DNA of 64,000 bases, taken from the NCBI RefSeq assembly GCF_004364325.1, contig NZ_SOCP01000002.1, positions 372,001-436,000 on the forward strand, in the 5' to 3' direction. The stretch's first letter is position 1; each line of letters starts with the position of its first letter. A program made the position numbers and the translations under genes. This document shows positions 52,740-63,400 of the stretch, one piece after another. Source of the stretch: Actinophytocola oryzae (GTDB lineage: Bacteria > Actinomycetota > Actinomycetes > Mycobacteriales > Pseudonocardiaceae). The notes under the pieces were generated by a model. That model ran no database searches. It was not told where the DNA came from and saw nothing but the letters and a program-made list of their open reading frames with translations.

Positions 52740-53059
52740 CGTCCACGCAGGACGGTCACTACGTGGTGATCTCCGGCAGGCGCTGGCGCGCGACGGACCC
52801 GGCTGTGCCCGAGGACGTCGCGGCCGCGCTGCGGAAGCACCTGATGGCCGCACGCAGAGCCGTCGGGGTCGCCTTGCGGGCGGGGGACCGTGCTGCCGAG
52901 CGCGAGGCACGCGGTCACGTCCACGAGGCCAAGGTCGCCCTCGGTGAGCGCGGCACGCCGTGGTGGGAACAGAGCGACGACGAACGTGCCCGCCGCTGGA
53001 CGGTCGGACTCGACACCCTCGACCATGACAGTCCACACGTCACCGGGGGTCGACGCTGA
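52736..53059 (+). CDS. Conserved hypothetical protein
   Basis: 107 residues beginning DGHYVVISGRRWRATDPAVP, then LRKHLMAARRAVGVALRAGD, and ending with TPWWEQSDDERARRW. This short protein type is common in actinomycetes, often beside DUF3253 genes as here. No function is established. GTG at 52736 overlaps the upstream stop (GTGA). The 3' end overlaps the convergent DUF3253 gene by 20 bp. Confidence 0.75.
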   Translation: MTSTQDGHYVVISGRRWRATDPAVPEDVAAALRKHLMAARRAVGVALRAGDRAAEREARGHVHEAKVALGERGTPWWEQSDDERARRWTVGLDTLDHDSPHVTGGRR

Positions 53060-53360
53060 TGCGGACCGGGCCGGTCCACTCGCCGTCCGGCGACAGGACG
53101 TCGCCTCGGCTCGTGACCCGGACCCGGTGCTGCCGCGCGAGTGCGCGTGCCGCCTCCCTGGCGTCGGGCATGAGGTCGCGCCACCCCGCGCCGCCGACCG
53201 CGCGCGCGGCGTCGGAGGGGCAGATCGAACTGTCCGGCCCCCGATGACGAGCCAACGCGAGGATGACGACCTCGAGCCGGTCACCGGTCGAGCCCTCCAG
53301 GCGCTTCACACCGGCCGCGGCCAGTTCGGCCCGCAACCGCGCCACTCCCTGGTCTGCCAT
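53040..53360 (-). CDS. DUF3253 protein
   Basis: 106 residues. The DUF3253 signature is visible in SSICPSDAARAVGGAGWRDL, then MPDAREAARALARQHRVRVT and the end EWTGPVRISVDPR. The fold is winged-helix-like, and the function is unknown. ATG at 53360. It is convergent with the small conserved gene at 52736, an association seen elsewhere in actinomycetes (from memory, not tested). Confidence 0.85.
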   Translation of the reverse strand: MADQGVARLRAELAAAGVKRLEGSTGDRLEVVILALARHRGPDSSICPSDAARAVGGAGWRDLMPDAREAARALARQHRVRVTSRGDVLSPDGEWTGPVRISVDPR

Positions 53361-53429
53361 GACGATGAGCCTCCCGTGCGTCCTCTGGAGACGTTGCCCT
53401 GAGGTGCTGGAGGTAAACCCGCTCGCGCG

Positions 53430-54521
53430 TCACGGGCCGAACGCACGCAGGTTCAGACGTGTCGCCATGATCGCGAACCACGCGACGGACTCGTCGTTCC
53501 TGTCGAGGTTCGCGCGGGCGGTGTCGCACCAGTTCCGGCGGTTGAGCACCGCGAGGTACTGCCGCACGATCTCGTCGCGTTGGCCGGTGGTGCAGCCGCA
53601 CTGGGCCGGCGCCCTGGTCGTCAGGTAGTAGGCGATGACCGCGGCGTCGAGGTATCGGTTCCTGGTCGGCGCCTGCCTGCCGAGATGAGCCGCGTGTGCG
53701 GCGAGGACGACGGGTGCGGGCGGATAGTGTTCGAGCGTCGTACCCATGCCGTCGCAGTCGGTCATGATGCGCAGTACGCGGCCGGTGTGGTCGACGAGGT
53801 CGTCGTCGATGTCGGTGCCGGTGATCGCTTCGTGCAGGTGCGTGGCCGTGGCGACCTGGCCCGCGAAGTAGGCGTTGAGGAAGTCGCCGTCGCAGGCGTT
53901 GCGGAGCAACCACCCACGCGAGGTGCTCCCTCCGCGCCCGCAGAGTTTCTCGATGACGTGGACCCGTCCCCAGCCGGTGACCCGCTGGCCCAGCCACTGC
54001 AGGGCCTCCCCACCACCCCTGCGTCTGCCCAGCGCCTCGGCCGCGAGCGGGCCGAACGTGTGCGACAGCAGTCCGATGGTCTGGATCAGCGGGATGTCCT
54101 CCTCGGTCCAGTCCGAGGCGAGCAGCGCGAGTCCGACGACGGCCGAGCAGCGGTCGGTGCTGTGGCGCACGAGCCAGCGGCCGGTGTGCCGCACGCGCTG
54201 CCGGTCCGCCCGCAACGCCGCCGCGTTGACGTGCGCGTTGTCGAGGAACGGGACGAGGACATCGTGGAACGCGTCGACGAGTTCGCCTGCCCGCGCGTCC
54301 GGGTCGGCGAAGTGCCTGTCGAGGATGGCGGCGACGTCGGCGCCATCCAGGCGCTGGTCCGCCCGGGTCCGCGGTCGCTTCCCGCGGTGACGTTCCTCGT
54401 CGGGGAAAGGCGCACCGTCACGCGGCAGGGGCGAGTCCGGGGTTTGCTGGTGCAGACGCAGCGCGTGGCGGAACAGAGTGGTCCGGGAGCCGAGCGGCAC
54501 CGGCTCGGTCGTCTCGCTCAC
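53430..54521 (-). CDS. Hypothetical protein
   Basis: About 363 residues, not recognised. It is soluble and helical, with ADVAAILDRHFADPDARAGE, IQTIGLLSHTFGPLAAEALG and RNACDGDFLNAYFAGQVATA. Cysteines occur in CGRGG, CDGD and CGCTTG. The GTG at 54521 is chosen at the point where coding bias begins. An extension to 54635 runs into a repetitive, low-quality stretch. It lies at the left edge of the NRPS cluster on the opposite strand and may not belong to it. Confidence 0.65.
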   Translation of the reverse strand: MSETTEPVPLGSRTTLFRHALRLHQQTPDSPLPRDGAPFPDEERHRGKRPRTRADQRLDGADVAAILDRHFADPDARAGELVDAFHDVLVPFLDNAHVNAAALRADRQRVRHTGRWLVRHSTDRCSAVVGLALLASDWTEEDIPLIQTIGLLSHTFGPLAAEALGRRRGGGEALQWLGQRVTGWGRVHVIEKLCGRGGSTSRGWLLRNACDGDFLNAYFAGQVATATHLHEAITGTDIDDDLVDHTGRVLRIMTDCDGMGTTLEHYPPAPVVLAAHAAHLGRQAPTRNRYLDAAVIAYYLTTRAPAQCGCTTGQRDEIVRQYLAVLNRRNWCDTARANLDRNDESVAWFAIMATRLNLRAFGP

Positions 54522-54672
54522 CGGCGGACTGAGGACTCGATTCTCTCGATCATGGCCGACATCATGGCAGGCCCTCCCCCTCAGGGCAACGGGCCGGGCG
54601 GCGGACACCGGGCAGACGCACACGCACACCCGCATGTGCCGGAAATGTGCGGGGGCCGCACAACATCGTCGT

Positions 54673-55368
54673 GTGAATGTTTTCCTCTCCGGGCAGGGCG
54701 GGTTCGCGGTGATGGTTGCCGAGGCGTTGCTCGGTGCCGGTCATCGGATTCTGGGCACGGCGTCGCCTCGGGTGCGCAAGGGGTATTCCGACGATGTCGA
54801 GGCGATTTCGTGGGACCGGCTGAGGTCGTGGTCGTTTCCCCGCAAGGTGCCGTGGGTCGACGCGCGTGAGCTGCGGGCCCAGCACATTCCCGACAAGGTC
54901 GACATCATCGTCGCCGCGCATTCGCACGCCTTCATCGGCAGGCGGACGCGGGCGCGGGCCTCGGTCGCCACCATCGGCTACCACCCCAGCCTGTTGCCGC
55001 TGCACCGCGGTCGTGACGCGATCCGCTGGACCATCCGTGACGGGGACCGCGTCACCGGCGGCAGCGTCTACCACCTCACCGAACGCACCGACGGCGGGCC
55101 GCTCGCCGCCCAGGAGCACGTCATCGTGCCGCCCAGGTCCACCGCGTCGAGCCTGTGGCGCGACCACCTGGCGCCACTGGGGGTCCGGCTCCTGCTCCGC
55201 GTCGTCGACGACCTCGCCAACGGCATCCGGATCGAGGTCCCGCAGGACGAGGGCATGGCGACCTGGGAACCCGCGATGGACGCGCCGCCGCTGTTCAAGC
55301 CGGAGCTCATCGCACTGCCCGGCGCCGCCGTGACCAACGGGAGCAAATGGGCACTCGTCGACCGGTGA
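54673..55368 (+). CDS. Formyltransferase (methionyl-tRNA formyltransferase-like)
   Basis: 231 residues. A formyl-group transferase fold: NVFLSGQGGFAVMVAEALLG at the N-terminus, then the catalytic block IGYHPSLLPLHRGRDAIRWT (His and the HRG loop) and GGSVYHLTERTDGGPLAAQE, with the conserved Asp before GGP. It lacks the C-terminal tRNA-binding domain, so it most likely formylates an amine of an amino acid, sugar or NRPS intermediate using N10-formyl-tetrahydrofolate. GTG at 54673 has no ribosome site and may be leaderless. It is the first plus-strand gene of the NRPS region, 24 bases before the oxygenase gene. Confidence 0.85.
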   Translation: MNVFLSGQGGFAVMVAEALLGAGHRILGTASPRVRKGYSDDVEAISWDRLRSWSFPRKVPWVDARELRAQHIPDKVDIIVAAHSHAFIGRRTRARASVATIGYHPSLLPLHRGRDAIRWTIRDGDRVTGGSVYHLTERTDGGPLAAQEHVIVPPRSTASSLWRDHLAPLGVRLLLRVVDDLANGIRIEVPQDEGMATWEPAMDAPPLFKPELIALPGAAVTNGSKWALVDR

Positions 55369-55392
55369 CCGTCCGATAGAGAAAGGTTTGCC

Positions 55393-56187
55393 ATGTCCAT
55401 CAACAGTCGGCTCGCCACGGTGAACGTGCTCGACCAGAAAGTGCTCGGCGCGCTCTTCGATGGCGACGTCATCGCCATTCTGGTGCCCAAGTTCTACGAC
55501 TCCCTCTACTGCAAGAACCTCGCGGCCAGCTTGTACCAGTCCATCGACAACGAGTCGGTGTCCGGCGGTATCTACGACAGCGACATCGACTCGTACTGGA
55601 ACGTCATGAACGACGAACAGCGGCGCGAGCGTTACTTCTCGATGGCGCTGTCCTCCCAGGACCGGCTGCGCAGGCTCAGCACCCCGTACCCCTCACCCAT
55701 CGACCTCCTGCGGCTCGCCCTGGACGAGGCGTGGGCGGGCGGCGCGACACTCATGACGATGGCCGGCCGCAAGATGCCCTTCGGCATCACCCGCCTGTGG
55801 CGCACCGGCAGCGAGGGTCTCCCGCACCAGGACGCGTTGTGGCGCGAGGTCGGCCGCATCGACGAGGTCGCCGGGCTCACCGGCCAGCTCGGCGTCAACG
55901 TCTACCTCGACACCGCCGACGAGGGCGGCGAGCTGGAGACCTGGGACCGGGTGATCACCGACGAGGAGTACGCGTCCCTCGCAGGCGAGTACCCGGGCAG
56001 CTACGGCTACCCGCGCGAGATGCTGCCCGAGGAGTCGCTCCTGGTCACGCCGCGTGTCGGTGACCTCGTCCTCATCAACACCATGCGGGTGCACGCCATC
56101 CGCGCGATCACCCGCGGTCAGCGGATGACGATCTCCGGCTTCGTCGGCAGCTCCGGCACCGGCGCCCCGCTGAAGTGCTGGAGCTGA
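55393..56187 (+). CDS. 2-oxoglutarate/Fe(II)-dependent oxygenase
   Basis: 264 residues of the 2OG-Fe(II) dioxygenase double-stranded helix. Iron ligands are the HxD of GLPHQDALWREV and a distal His in INTMRVHAIRAITRGQRMTI, with the 2-oxoglutarate-binding Arg a few residues further on. The Asp of HxD is retained, so this is a hydroxylase-type enzyme and not a halogenase. It probably hydroxylates an amino acid or the peptide product. ATG at 55393 follows AGAAAGG. It is tightly linked to the aminotransferase gene, one base downstream. Confidence 0.85.
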   Translation: MSINSRLATVNVLDQKVLGALFDGDVIAILVPKFYDSLYCKNLAASLYQSIDNESVSGGIYDSDIDSYWNVMNDEQRRERYFSMALSSQDRLRRLSTPYPSPIDLLRLALDEAWAGGATLMTMAGRKMPFGITRLWRTGSEGLPHQDALWREVGRIDEVAGLTGQLGVNVYLDTADEGGELETWDRVITDEEYASLAGEYPGSYGYPREMLPEESLLVTPRVGDLVLINTMRVHAIRAITRGQRMTISGFVGSSGTGAPLKCWS

Positions 56188-56188
56188 C

Positions 56189-57262
56189 ATGACCTCGACA
56201 CTGGCTTCCCCGGACCTCAGGCGGCGCCTCGAGGGCATCCAGCTCCCGGACCCGCTCGGCTTCGGCACCCTGATGGCGCCGGTCATGGCCATCGCCCACT
56301 ACCGCGACGGCGCGTGGGAGGACGTGCGCCTCGACGCGCTCGACCCGCTGTCGCTCGCCCCGCACACCCAGGCCCTGCACTACGGCCAGGCGATCTTCGA
56401 GGGCATGAAGGCCTACCGCAACCTCGGCACGGACCTGCCCGGCACAGCCCTGCTCTTCCGGCCCCACGAGCACGCCAGGCGGTTCAACCGCTCGGCCACC
56501 CGGCTCGGCATGCCGGAGCTCGACGAGGACGTCTACGTCGCCACCCTCGAACGCCTGGTGTCCACACTGGACGCGCTGGTGCCCGAGCGGCAGGGCCAGT
56601 CGCTCTACCTGCGTCCCACGATGTTCGGCGCCACCGCACACCTCTCGGTCGTGCCGTCCACCGAGTACTGCTTCGTCGTGCTGGCCACGCCGTCCGACGC
56701 GTTCTTCACCGCACCCATCTCCGCGTGGATCGAGCGCCGCTTCAGCAGGGCCGGACCGGGCGGCACCGGCAACGTGAAGGCGGCGGGCAACTACGCCGCG
56801 AGCTTCGCGGCGGCGGCACCCCTTGCGAAGCTTGGCTTCCAGCAGCTGCTGTGGCTGGACGCGGTGCACCACACGCACATCGAGGAGTTCACCGCGATGA
56901 ACGTGTTCGTGCGCAGGGGAGACACGATCCTCACCCCGCCGCTGTCGGACACGATCCTCGCGGGCATCACCCGCGACAGCCTGCTGCGGCTGGCAGGCTC
57001 GCTCGGCCTGTCGATGGTGGAGAAGCCGGTCGACGTGGCCGAGCTGGTCGACGCGATCGCCTCGGGCGAGGACGTCGAGGTGTTCGGCTGCGGCACCGGG
57101 GCCGTGGTCGCGCCGGTGGAGCTGATCGGCGACGAGACCGGCCTGCGCCTGCCGCTGCCGCCCTTCCCCGTGGCCACCCGCCTTCGCCGGCACATGCTCG
57201 ACCTCCAGCACGGTGTCCTGCCCGCGCCTGCCGGCTGGCAGCGGCCCGTCCCCACCCGCTGA
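56189..57262 (+). CDS. Branched-chain-type aminotransferase (class IV, PLP)
   Basis: 357 residues. Class IV fold with QALHYGQAIFEGMKAYRN, the PLP lysine in GTGNVKAAGNYAASF, and the C-terminal phosphate-binding block VFGCGTGAVVAPV. It resembles IlvE. In this cluster it may make an unusual amino acid or 2-oxo acid for the NRPS, or duplicate the primary enzyme to supply it. ATG at 56189 is one base after the oxygenase stop, so the two are coexpressed. Confidence 0.93.
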   Translation: MTSTLASPDLRRRLEGIQLPDPLGFGTLMAPVMAIAHYRDGAWEDVRLDALDPLSLAPHTQALHYGQAIFEGMKAYRNLGTDLPGTALLFRPHEHARRFNRSATRLGMPELDEDVYVATLERLVSTLDALVPERQGQSLYLRPTMFGATAHLSVVPSTEYCFVVLATPSDAFFTAPISAWIERRFSRAGPGGTGNVKAAGNYAASFAAAAPLAKLGFQQLLWLDAVHHTHIEEFTAMNVFVRRGDTILTPPLSDTILAGITRDSLLRLAGSLGLSMVEKPVDVAELVDAIASGEDVEVFGCGTGAVVAPVELIGDETGLRLPLPPFPVATRLRRHMLDLQHGVLPAPAGWQRPVPTR

Positions 57263-57281
57263 ATCCCGCGAGGACCTTTCC

Positions 57282-57461
57282 ATGAGCGAGATGTCGTACG
57301 TCGTCGTGACCAACGCCGAGGAGCAGTACTCGATCTGGCCTGCCCACCGCGAGCCGCCGCAGGGCTGGACCGCGCGCACGGCCGCGGGCGACAAGGAGTC
57401 GTGCCTCACTCACATCCGCGAGCACTGGGTGGACATGCGCCCGAGAAGCCTGCGCGGGTGA
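57282..57461 (+). CDS. MbtH-like NRPS accessory protein
   Basis: 59 residues. The family signature is complete: NAEEQYSIWPAHREPPQGW, then CLTHIREHWVDMRPRSLR. MbtH-like proteins bind and activate NRPS adenylation domains. ATG at 57282 follows GAGGA, and an upstream in-frame extension is not family sequence. It lies eight bases before the NRPS gene, whose two A domains are its likely partners. Confidence 0.96.
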   Translation: MSEMSYVVVTNAEEQYSIWPAHREPPQGWTARTAAGDKESCLTHIREHWVDMRPRSLRG

Positions 57462-57468
57462 GGACGAC

Positions 57469-60400
57469 GTGAGTGAGTTCCCGGCCTCGTCGGCCCAGCA
57501 ACGCATGTGGTTCCTGCAGAACCGGCACCCGGACACGCGTGCGTACCACGTGACCGAGGCGGTCCGGCTGCGCGGGCCGCTGGACACAGGCGCTCTCGAA
57601 GCCGCCGTGGCGGCCATGATCGAGCGGTACGAACAGCTCCGCGCGGTCTTCGACCACCGCGACGGCGAGCTGGTGCAACGGATCCTGCCGGTTAGGTGCC
57701 ACCTGGCCCGGGCACGGGTCGCCCGCGACGACGTGGACGCCTGGCTCGCCGCGGAGACCGACCGCGCCTTCGACCTGACGGCCGGTCCGCTCCACCGCGC
57801 CACGCTGCTGGAGCTGGGCCCGGACGACCACGTGCTGGCGCTGTCGATGCACCACATCGTCACCGACGGGTGGTCGTCACGGCTGCTCTTCGCCGACCTG
57901 GGCGCCGCCTACCGGGGCGAGGCGCTGGGCGAGGCCGGGAACTACCGCACAGCCGTGGCACGGGAACGGGCCTGGCTCGACTCACCCGCCTACGCCGCCC
58001 GGCTCGACGCCGCCGCGGCGGCACTGGCCGGCGCGCCGTTCGCCCTGGAGCTGCCCACCGACCACCCCGGCGGCGCGGAACCGGCGCGGGCCGGCACGGT
58101 CCGGGTGCCGCTGCCCGAGGAGCTGACGGCCGGGGTCACGCGGCGGGCGGGCGAACTCGGGGTCACGCCGTTCATGCTGCACGCCGCCGCCTACGCGGCA
58201 CTGCTCGCACGCCACACCGGGCAGGACGAGCTGGTCGTCGGCCTGCCCTCGGCCGGTCGCGAGCACCCGCCCTCGAGCGAGACCTACGGGTTGTTCGTGA
58301 ACACGGTGCCGCTGCGCGTCCGGCTCGAGGCGGGGGACCGCTGGACCGAGCTCGTAGGTCGCGTACGGGACGCGGCGCTCGCGGCCTACGAGCTCGCCGA
58401 GGTGCCCTTCGACCGGCTCGCCGCCCGGCTGGGTGGCGCCCCGGTCGGCGCGATGCTCGTGGTCCAGCCGGACGACGTGCCGCTGCCGGACCTGCCCGGT
58501 GTCGAGTCGTCCTGGTGGTTCGTGGACAACCGGCACACCAAGTTCGACCTGGTGCTGCACCTCGACCGCGCCACCGCCGTGCGGCCCGGCGCCGACGAGC
58601 CGGAACACGGTTGGTACGCCACACTGGAGTACCCGGCCGACCGGGTCGAGGCGGCCCGCGCGAGCCGGCTCGTCGACCACTACCGGCGGCTCCTCGCCGC
58701 CCTGGTCGACGACCCGGACACCCGGGTCACCGACCTCGACCCGGACACCGAGGCCGAGCGGGCACTGCGCCTGGCGCACCACCGGCTGGCCGAGGCCCCC
58801 GCGCCGCTCGACCCCGTGGCCGCGTTCGGCCGGCTGGCGGCGCGGCGTCCGGTCATGCCCGCCGTCTGGGCCGGTGGGACGGCCGTCGGCTACGGCGTCC
58901 TGGCCGATCGGGTCGGCGCACTGCACGCCGCGTTGCTCGTGGCCGGGGTGCGGCCCGGCGACCTCGTGGGCGTGTGCCTGCGCCGCACGCCCGACCTGGT
59001 GGCCGCGCTGCTCGCGATCCTGCGCTGCGGTGCCGCGTACGTGCCGCTCGACGCGGGCTACCCACGCGACCGGTTGGCGTTCGTCGCTCAGGACGCCGGC
59101 TGCGTGCTGATCCTCACCGAGCCGGCCACCGAGGGTGTGCTGCCTGCCGGTGTCGCGCCCCTGCTGGACGTGCGGACCGTGCCTGCCGCCGCGGCGCCAC
59201 CGGCCGTGGCCGTCGTGCCGGAGCGGACGGCCTACCTGATCTACACCTCCGGGTCGACGGGCCGCCCCAAGGGCGTCGCGATCCCGCACCGCGCACTGCA
59301 CGCCTTCCTCGGCTGGGCCGCCACACAGTTCGGCCCGAACGACCTCGCCGTCGTGCTGGGCAGCACGTCCATCTGCTTCGACCTGTCGGTGTTCGAGCTG
59401 TTCCTGCCACTCGCCACAGGCGGCTCGGTGCGGCTCGTCGACGACGCGACCGACCTCGTCACCACTGCGGGGCCCGCGCCGACACTCGTCAACACCGTCC
59501 CGTCGGCCATGGCGGAGCTGCTGCGGGTCGACTCGCTGCCCGAGAGCACCCGGGTGGTCAACCTGGCGGGGGAGGCCCTGCCCAGGACACTCGTCGACCT
59601 CGTGCACGCCGAGCACGACCGGGTGCGCGTGCACAACCTGTACGGGCCGTCCGAGGACACGACCTACTCCACGTGGACCGAGGTGCCGCGCGGGCACGCC
59701 GGGGAACCCACGATCGGCAGGCCCGTCGCGGGCACCAACGCCTACGTGCTGGACGAGCGGCTCGACCCGGTCCCGGTCGGGGTCTCCGGCGAGCTGTACC
59801 TCGGCGGGCTCGGGGTCGCGCAGGGATACCTGGGCAGGCCCGACCTGACCGCGGAACGGTTCCTGCCCGACCCGGTCACCGGCGGGCGGATGTACCGGAC
59901 CGGGGACCGCGTGCGGATGACCGAGTCGGGGGAGCTGCGTTACCTCGGCCGGTACGACCACCAGATCAAGCTCCGCGGGTACCGCATCGAGACCGGCGAG
60001 ATCGAGAGCCGGGCCCGCACGTGCCCCGGCGTGGCGCAGGCCGTGGTGGCGCCGAAGGTGGTCGGCGACACGACACACCTCGTCTGCTACTGGACCGGCG
60101 CCGCGGACACCGACACCCTGCGTGCCGCGCTGGCCGCCGAGCTGCCCGGCTACATGCTGCCCACCTACTGGGTGCCGCTCGCGGAGTTCCCGGTCAACGC
60201 CAACGGGAAGACCGACCGGGCCCGCCTGCCCGAGCCGGTGCGCGAGGCCGGGGACACCGCGCCCACGACCGGCACCGAACGGGTCATGGCCGAGCTGGTC
60301 GGACAGGTCACCAAGGCGGGCGAGGTCGGTGCCGACGCCGACTTCTTCGCCCTGGGCGGGCATTCCCTGCTCGCCATGCGGCTGATGGTGGCGGTGCGTG

Positions 60401-63400
60401 AGCGGCTCGGGGTCGAGATCTCGCTGGCCGACATCTTCGCGGGCCGGACTGTGCGGGCACTGGCCGCGCGGGTCGACCAGGAGCTGGCGCACCGGCCGAG
60501 CCTGCCGCCGCTTCGCCGCCGCGCCGGCAGCGGACCCGCGCCGCTTTCCTTCGCGCAGGAACGCATGTGGCTGGTCGAACAGCTGCGCCCGGGGACCGCG
60601 ATGCTCAACATCGGCTCGGCCCTGCGCCTGGAGCACCTCGACCGGCCCGCGCTGCACCGCGCGCTGCGAGCGCTGACCGACCGGCACGAGGCGTTGCGGC
60701 TGCGGGTGGACCGGGGAGAGGACGGCCGCCTGCGCCAGTGGGCCGTGGACAGCCGGCCGGTGCCGCTCCACGAGGTCACCGCCGCCGGGCAGGCAGAGGT
60801 CGACCGGCTGCTCGCCGAGGCCGTGGCCACGCCGTTCGACCTGGCCACCGAGCCGCCCGCGCGATGGCTCCTGGTCGTTCCGGCGCCCCGGGCGACCGAG
60901 GAGTCGGCCGACACGGAGGTGGCGGTCGAGGAGCCTGCCGGTGCGGTACTGGCCCTGGTGATCCACCACGTCGTCGCGGACGCCCGGTCGGTACGCCTGC
61001 TGTTCGACGAGCTGCTCGCCCACTACGGCGGCACCCCGGTCGGCGACGTGCCGGTCTCGGTGCTCGACCACGCCGAGTGGCAACGCCACCTGGACCTGTC
61101 CTTCCGGCGCGACGTCGACTACTGGCGGGAACGGCTGGCCGGGCTGCCGGAGCGGTTGCCGCTCGCCTTCGACCACCCGCCGGCCACCGCCGTGTCGTAC
61201 CGGGGGGCCCGGGTCACCCGGCGGCTGCCCGCGCAGGCGGTGGACGTGCTCGTCGCCGCGGGCGGCACCACGCCGTTCATGACGCTGCTGACCGTCTACC
61301 AGGCACTGATGTCACGGCTGTCCGGCCAGGACGACGTCGTGGTCGGCACCCCGATCGCCAACCGTGACCAGGCAGGCGCCGAGGACCTCGTCGGCTGCCT
61401 GCTCAACACGCTGGCGTTGCGGGCCGACCTGACCGACCGGCCGTCGTTCACCGAGCTGCTGGCGCGGACCACGGACAGCTGCGTCGAGGCGTTCGACCAC
61501 CAGCTGGCGCCGTTCGAGCTGGTGGTCGCCGCACTGGACGCGGCGCGGACGGTCGAGCACACGCCGGTGTTCCAGACCATGTTCGTGCTGCACGGTGAGC
61601 AGGAGCGTGGCGCGTGGTCGGACATCCCGCCGGTCGCGACCCAGTACGACGTGACGCTGATGGTCCACCGCGACGAGCGGGGCTGGTACGCCGACTGGGA
61701 CTACCGCACCGACCTGTTCGAGCCGGAGACGGTGGCACGCTTCGCAGGCGCGTTCGAGGCGTTGGTCGGCCAGGCCGCGGCCCACCCCGACCTGCCCCTG
61801 CACCACCTGCCGCTGTGCGACCCGGACACCGAGCGGCGGCTGCTGTCACTGGCCGGCCACGACGCGCCGGACGTACCTGCGCCCGCCACGTTGCCGGCGC
61901 TGTTCGCCGCACGGGTGGCGGCGCACCCGGACGCGCCTGCCGTGCGCGACGAGGACGGCGTGCTGACCTACCGCGAGCTGGACGTGGCGTCGGGCGGGTT
62001 GGCCGCGGTGCTGCTGGCGCGCGGTGTCCGTCCTGACGAGACGGTCGCGGTCGTCCTGCCCCGGTCGCGGGCGTGCGTGGTCGCGTTGCTGGCGGTCGCC
62101 AGGGCAGGCGCCGGTTTCCTCTGCCTCGACCCGGGGTTGCCCTCGGCGCGGATGGCGTGGCTCGCCCGCGACGCGGGCGCGGTACTGCAGGTCACGAACG
62201 CGGACATGGCCGACCGGGTCGACGTCCCCGCGGTGCTGGTTTCCGAGACCACCGACGGCCCCTGTGACGCCGACGGCCTCACCCCCGACCACCTCGCGTA
62301 CGTGATCTACACGTCCGGCTCCACGGGCACGCCGAAGGGGGTGCTGCTGTCGCATCGCGGCCTGGCGCAGCTGCTCTCGTTGCACCGCGACAAGTTCGCG
62401 GTCGGGCCGGGTTCGCAGGTGCTGCAGTACGCGCCGTACTCGTTCGACGCGTCGGTGTGGGAGTGCGTGATGGGGGTGCTGTCGGGGGCGTGCCTGCACC
62501 TCGCCCCGGCGGACGCCCTGCTGCCGGGGGCGCCGCTGGCGGCCACCCTCGCGGAGCGGCGGATCACGCACGTGACCATGCCGCCGTCCAACCTGGCGAT
62601 GCTCGAGACGGTGCCGGACAGCCTGGCGCACCTGGTGCTCGCGGGCGAGGCGTGCCCGGCGGAACTGGTGCGGCGGTGGGGCGGACGTGTCCACCTGTGG
62701 AACGCGTACGGCCCCACCGAGGCCACGGTGTGCGCCACGATCCAGGACTGCGCAGGCGTGCCGGACGGACAGGCACCGACCATCGGCACGGCGTTTCCCG
62801 GCGCGGAGGCGTACGTGCTGGACGCAGGCATGAACGTGGTGCCGCCGGGTGTGCCGGGCGAGCTCTACCTCGGCGGACAGGGACTTGCCCGTGGGTACCT
62901 GAACCGCCCGGAGCTGACGGCGACCGCGTTCGTGCCCCACCCGTGCACGCCGGGAGCCCGGCTCTACCGGACCGGCGACCTGGCACGCCTGACCGCGACC
63001 GGGGAGATCGACTTCCTGGGCCGGGCCGACGACCAGGTCAAGGTGCGGGGCATCCGCATCGAGCTGGGCGAGGTCGAGCGGGTGCTCGTCGGGCTGGACC
63101 CGAGGGTGGCCGACGCGGCGGTGCTGGTGGCGGGCAGTGGCGGGGACGCGCACCTGATCGGGTTCGTGGCCGCGCCGGGGGATGTCGACCCGGCCGCGCT
63201 GCGGGAGGACCTGGCCGCCCGGCTGCCCGCGTACCTGGTCCCGGCGTGGCTGTCCCGACTGGACGAGTTCCCGTTGACCGGCAACGGAAAGCTCGACCGC
63301 CGCGCACTGGCGGCCCTGGCGGGCGACCATCGTCCGGCCACACGTCTGGTCGCGCCGCCGAGGGGCCCGGTGGAGCGTGAGGTGGCCGAGATCTGGCGAG

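Noticed and set aside
55393-56187. A non-haem iron halogenase in the NRPS cluster.
   Set aside because: The HxD iron motif keeps its Asp (HQD). Halogenases have Ala or Gly there.
57696-60401. A 901-codon plus-strand frame within the NRPS gene.
   Set aside because: Its translation is Arg/Pro/Gly-rich with no domains, while the main frame has all NRPS motifs in order.
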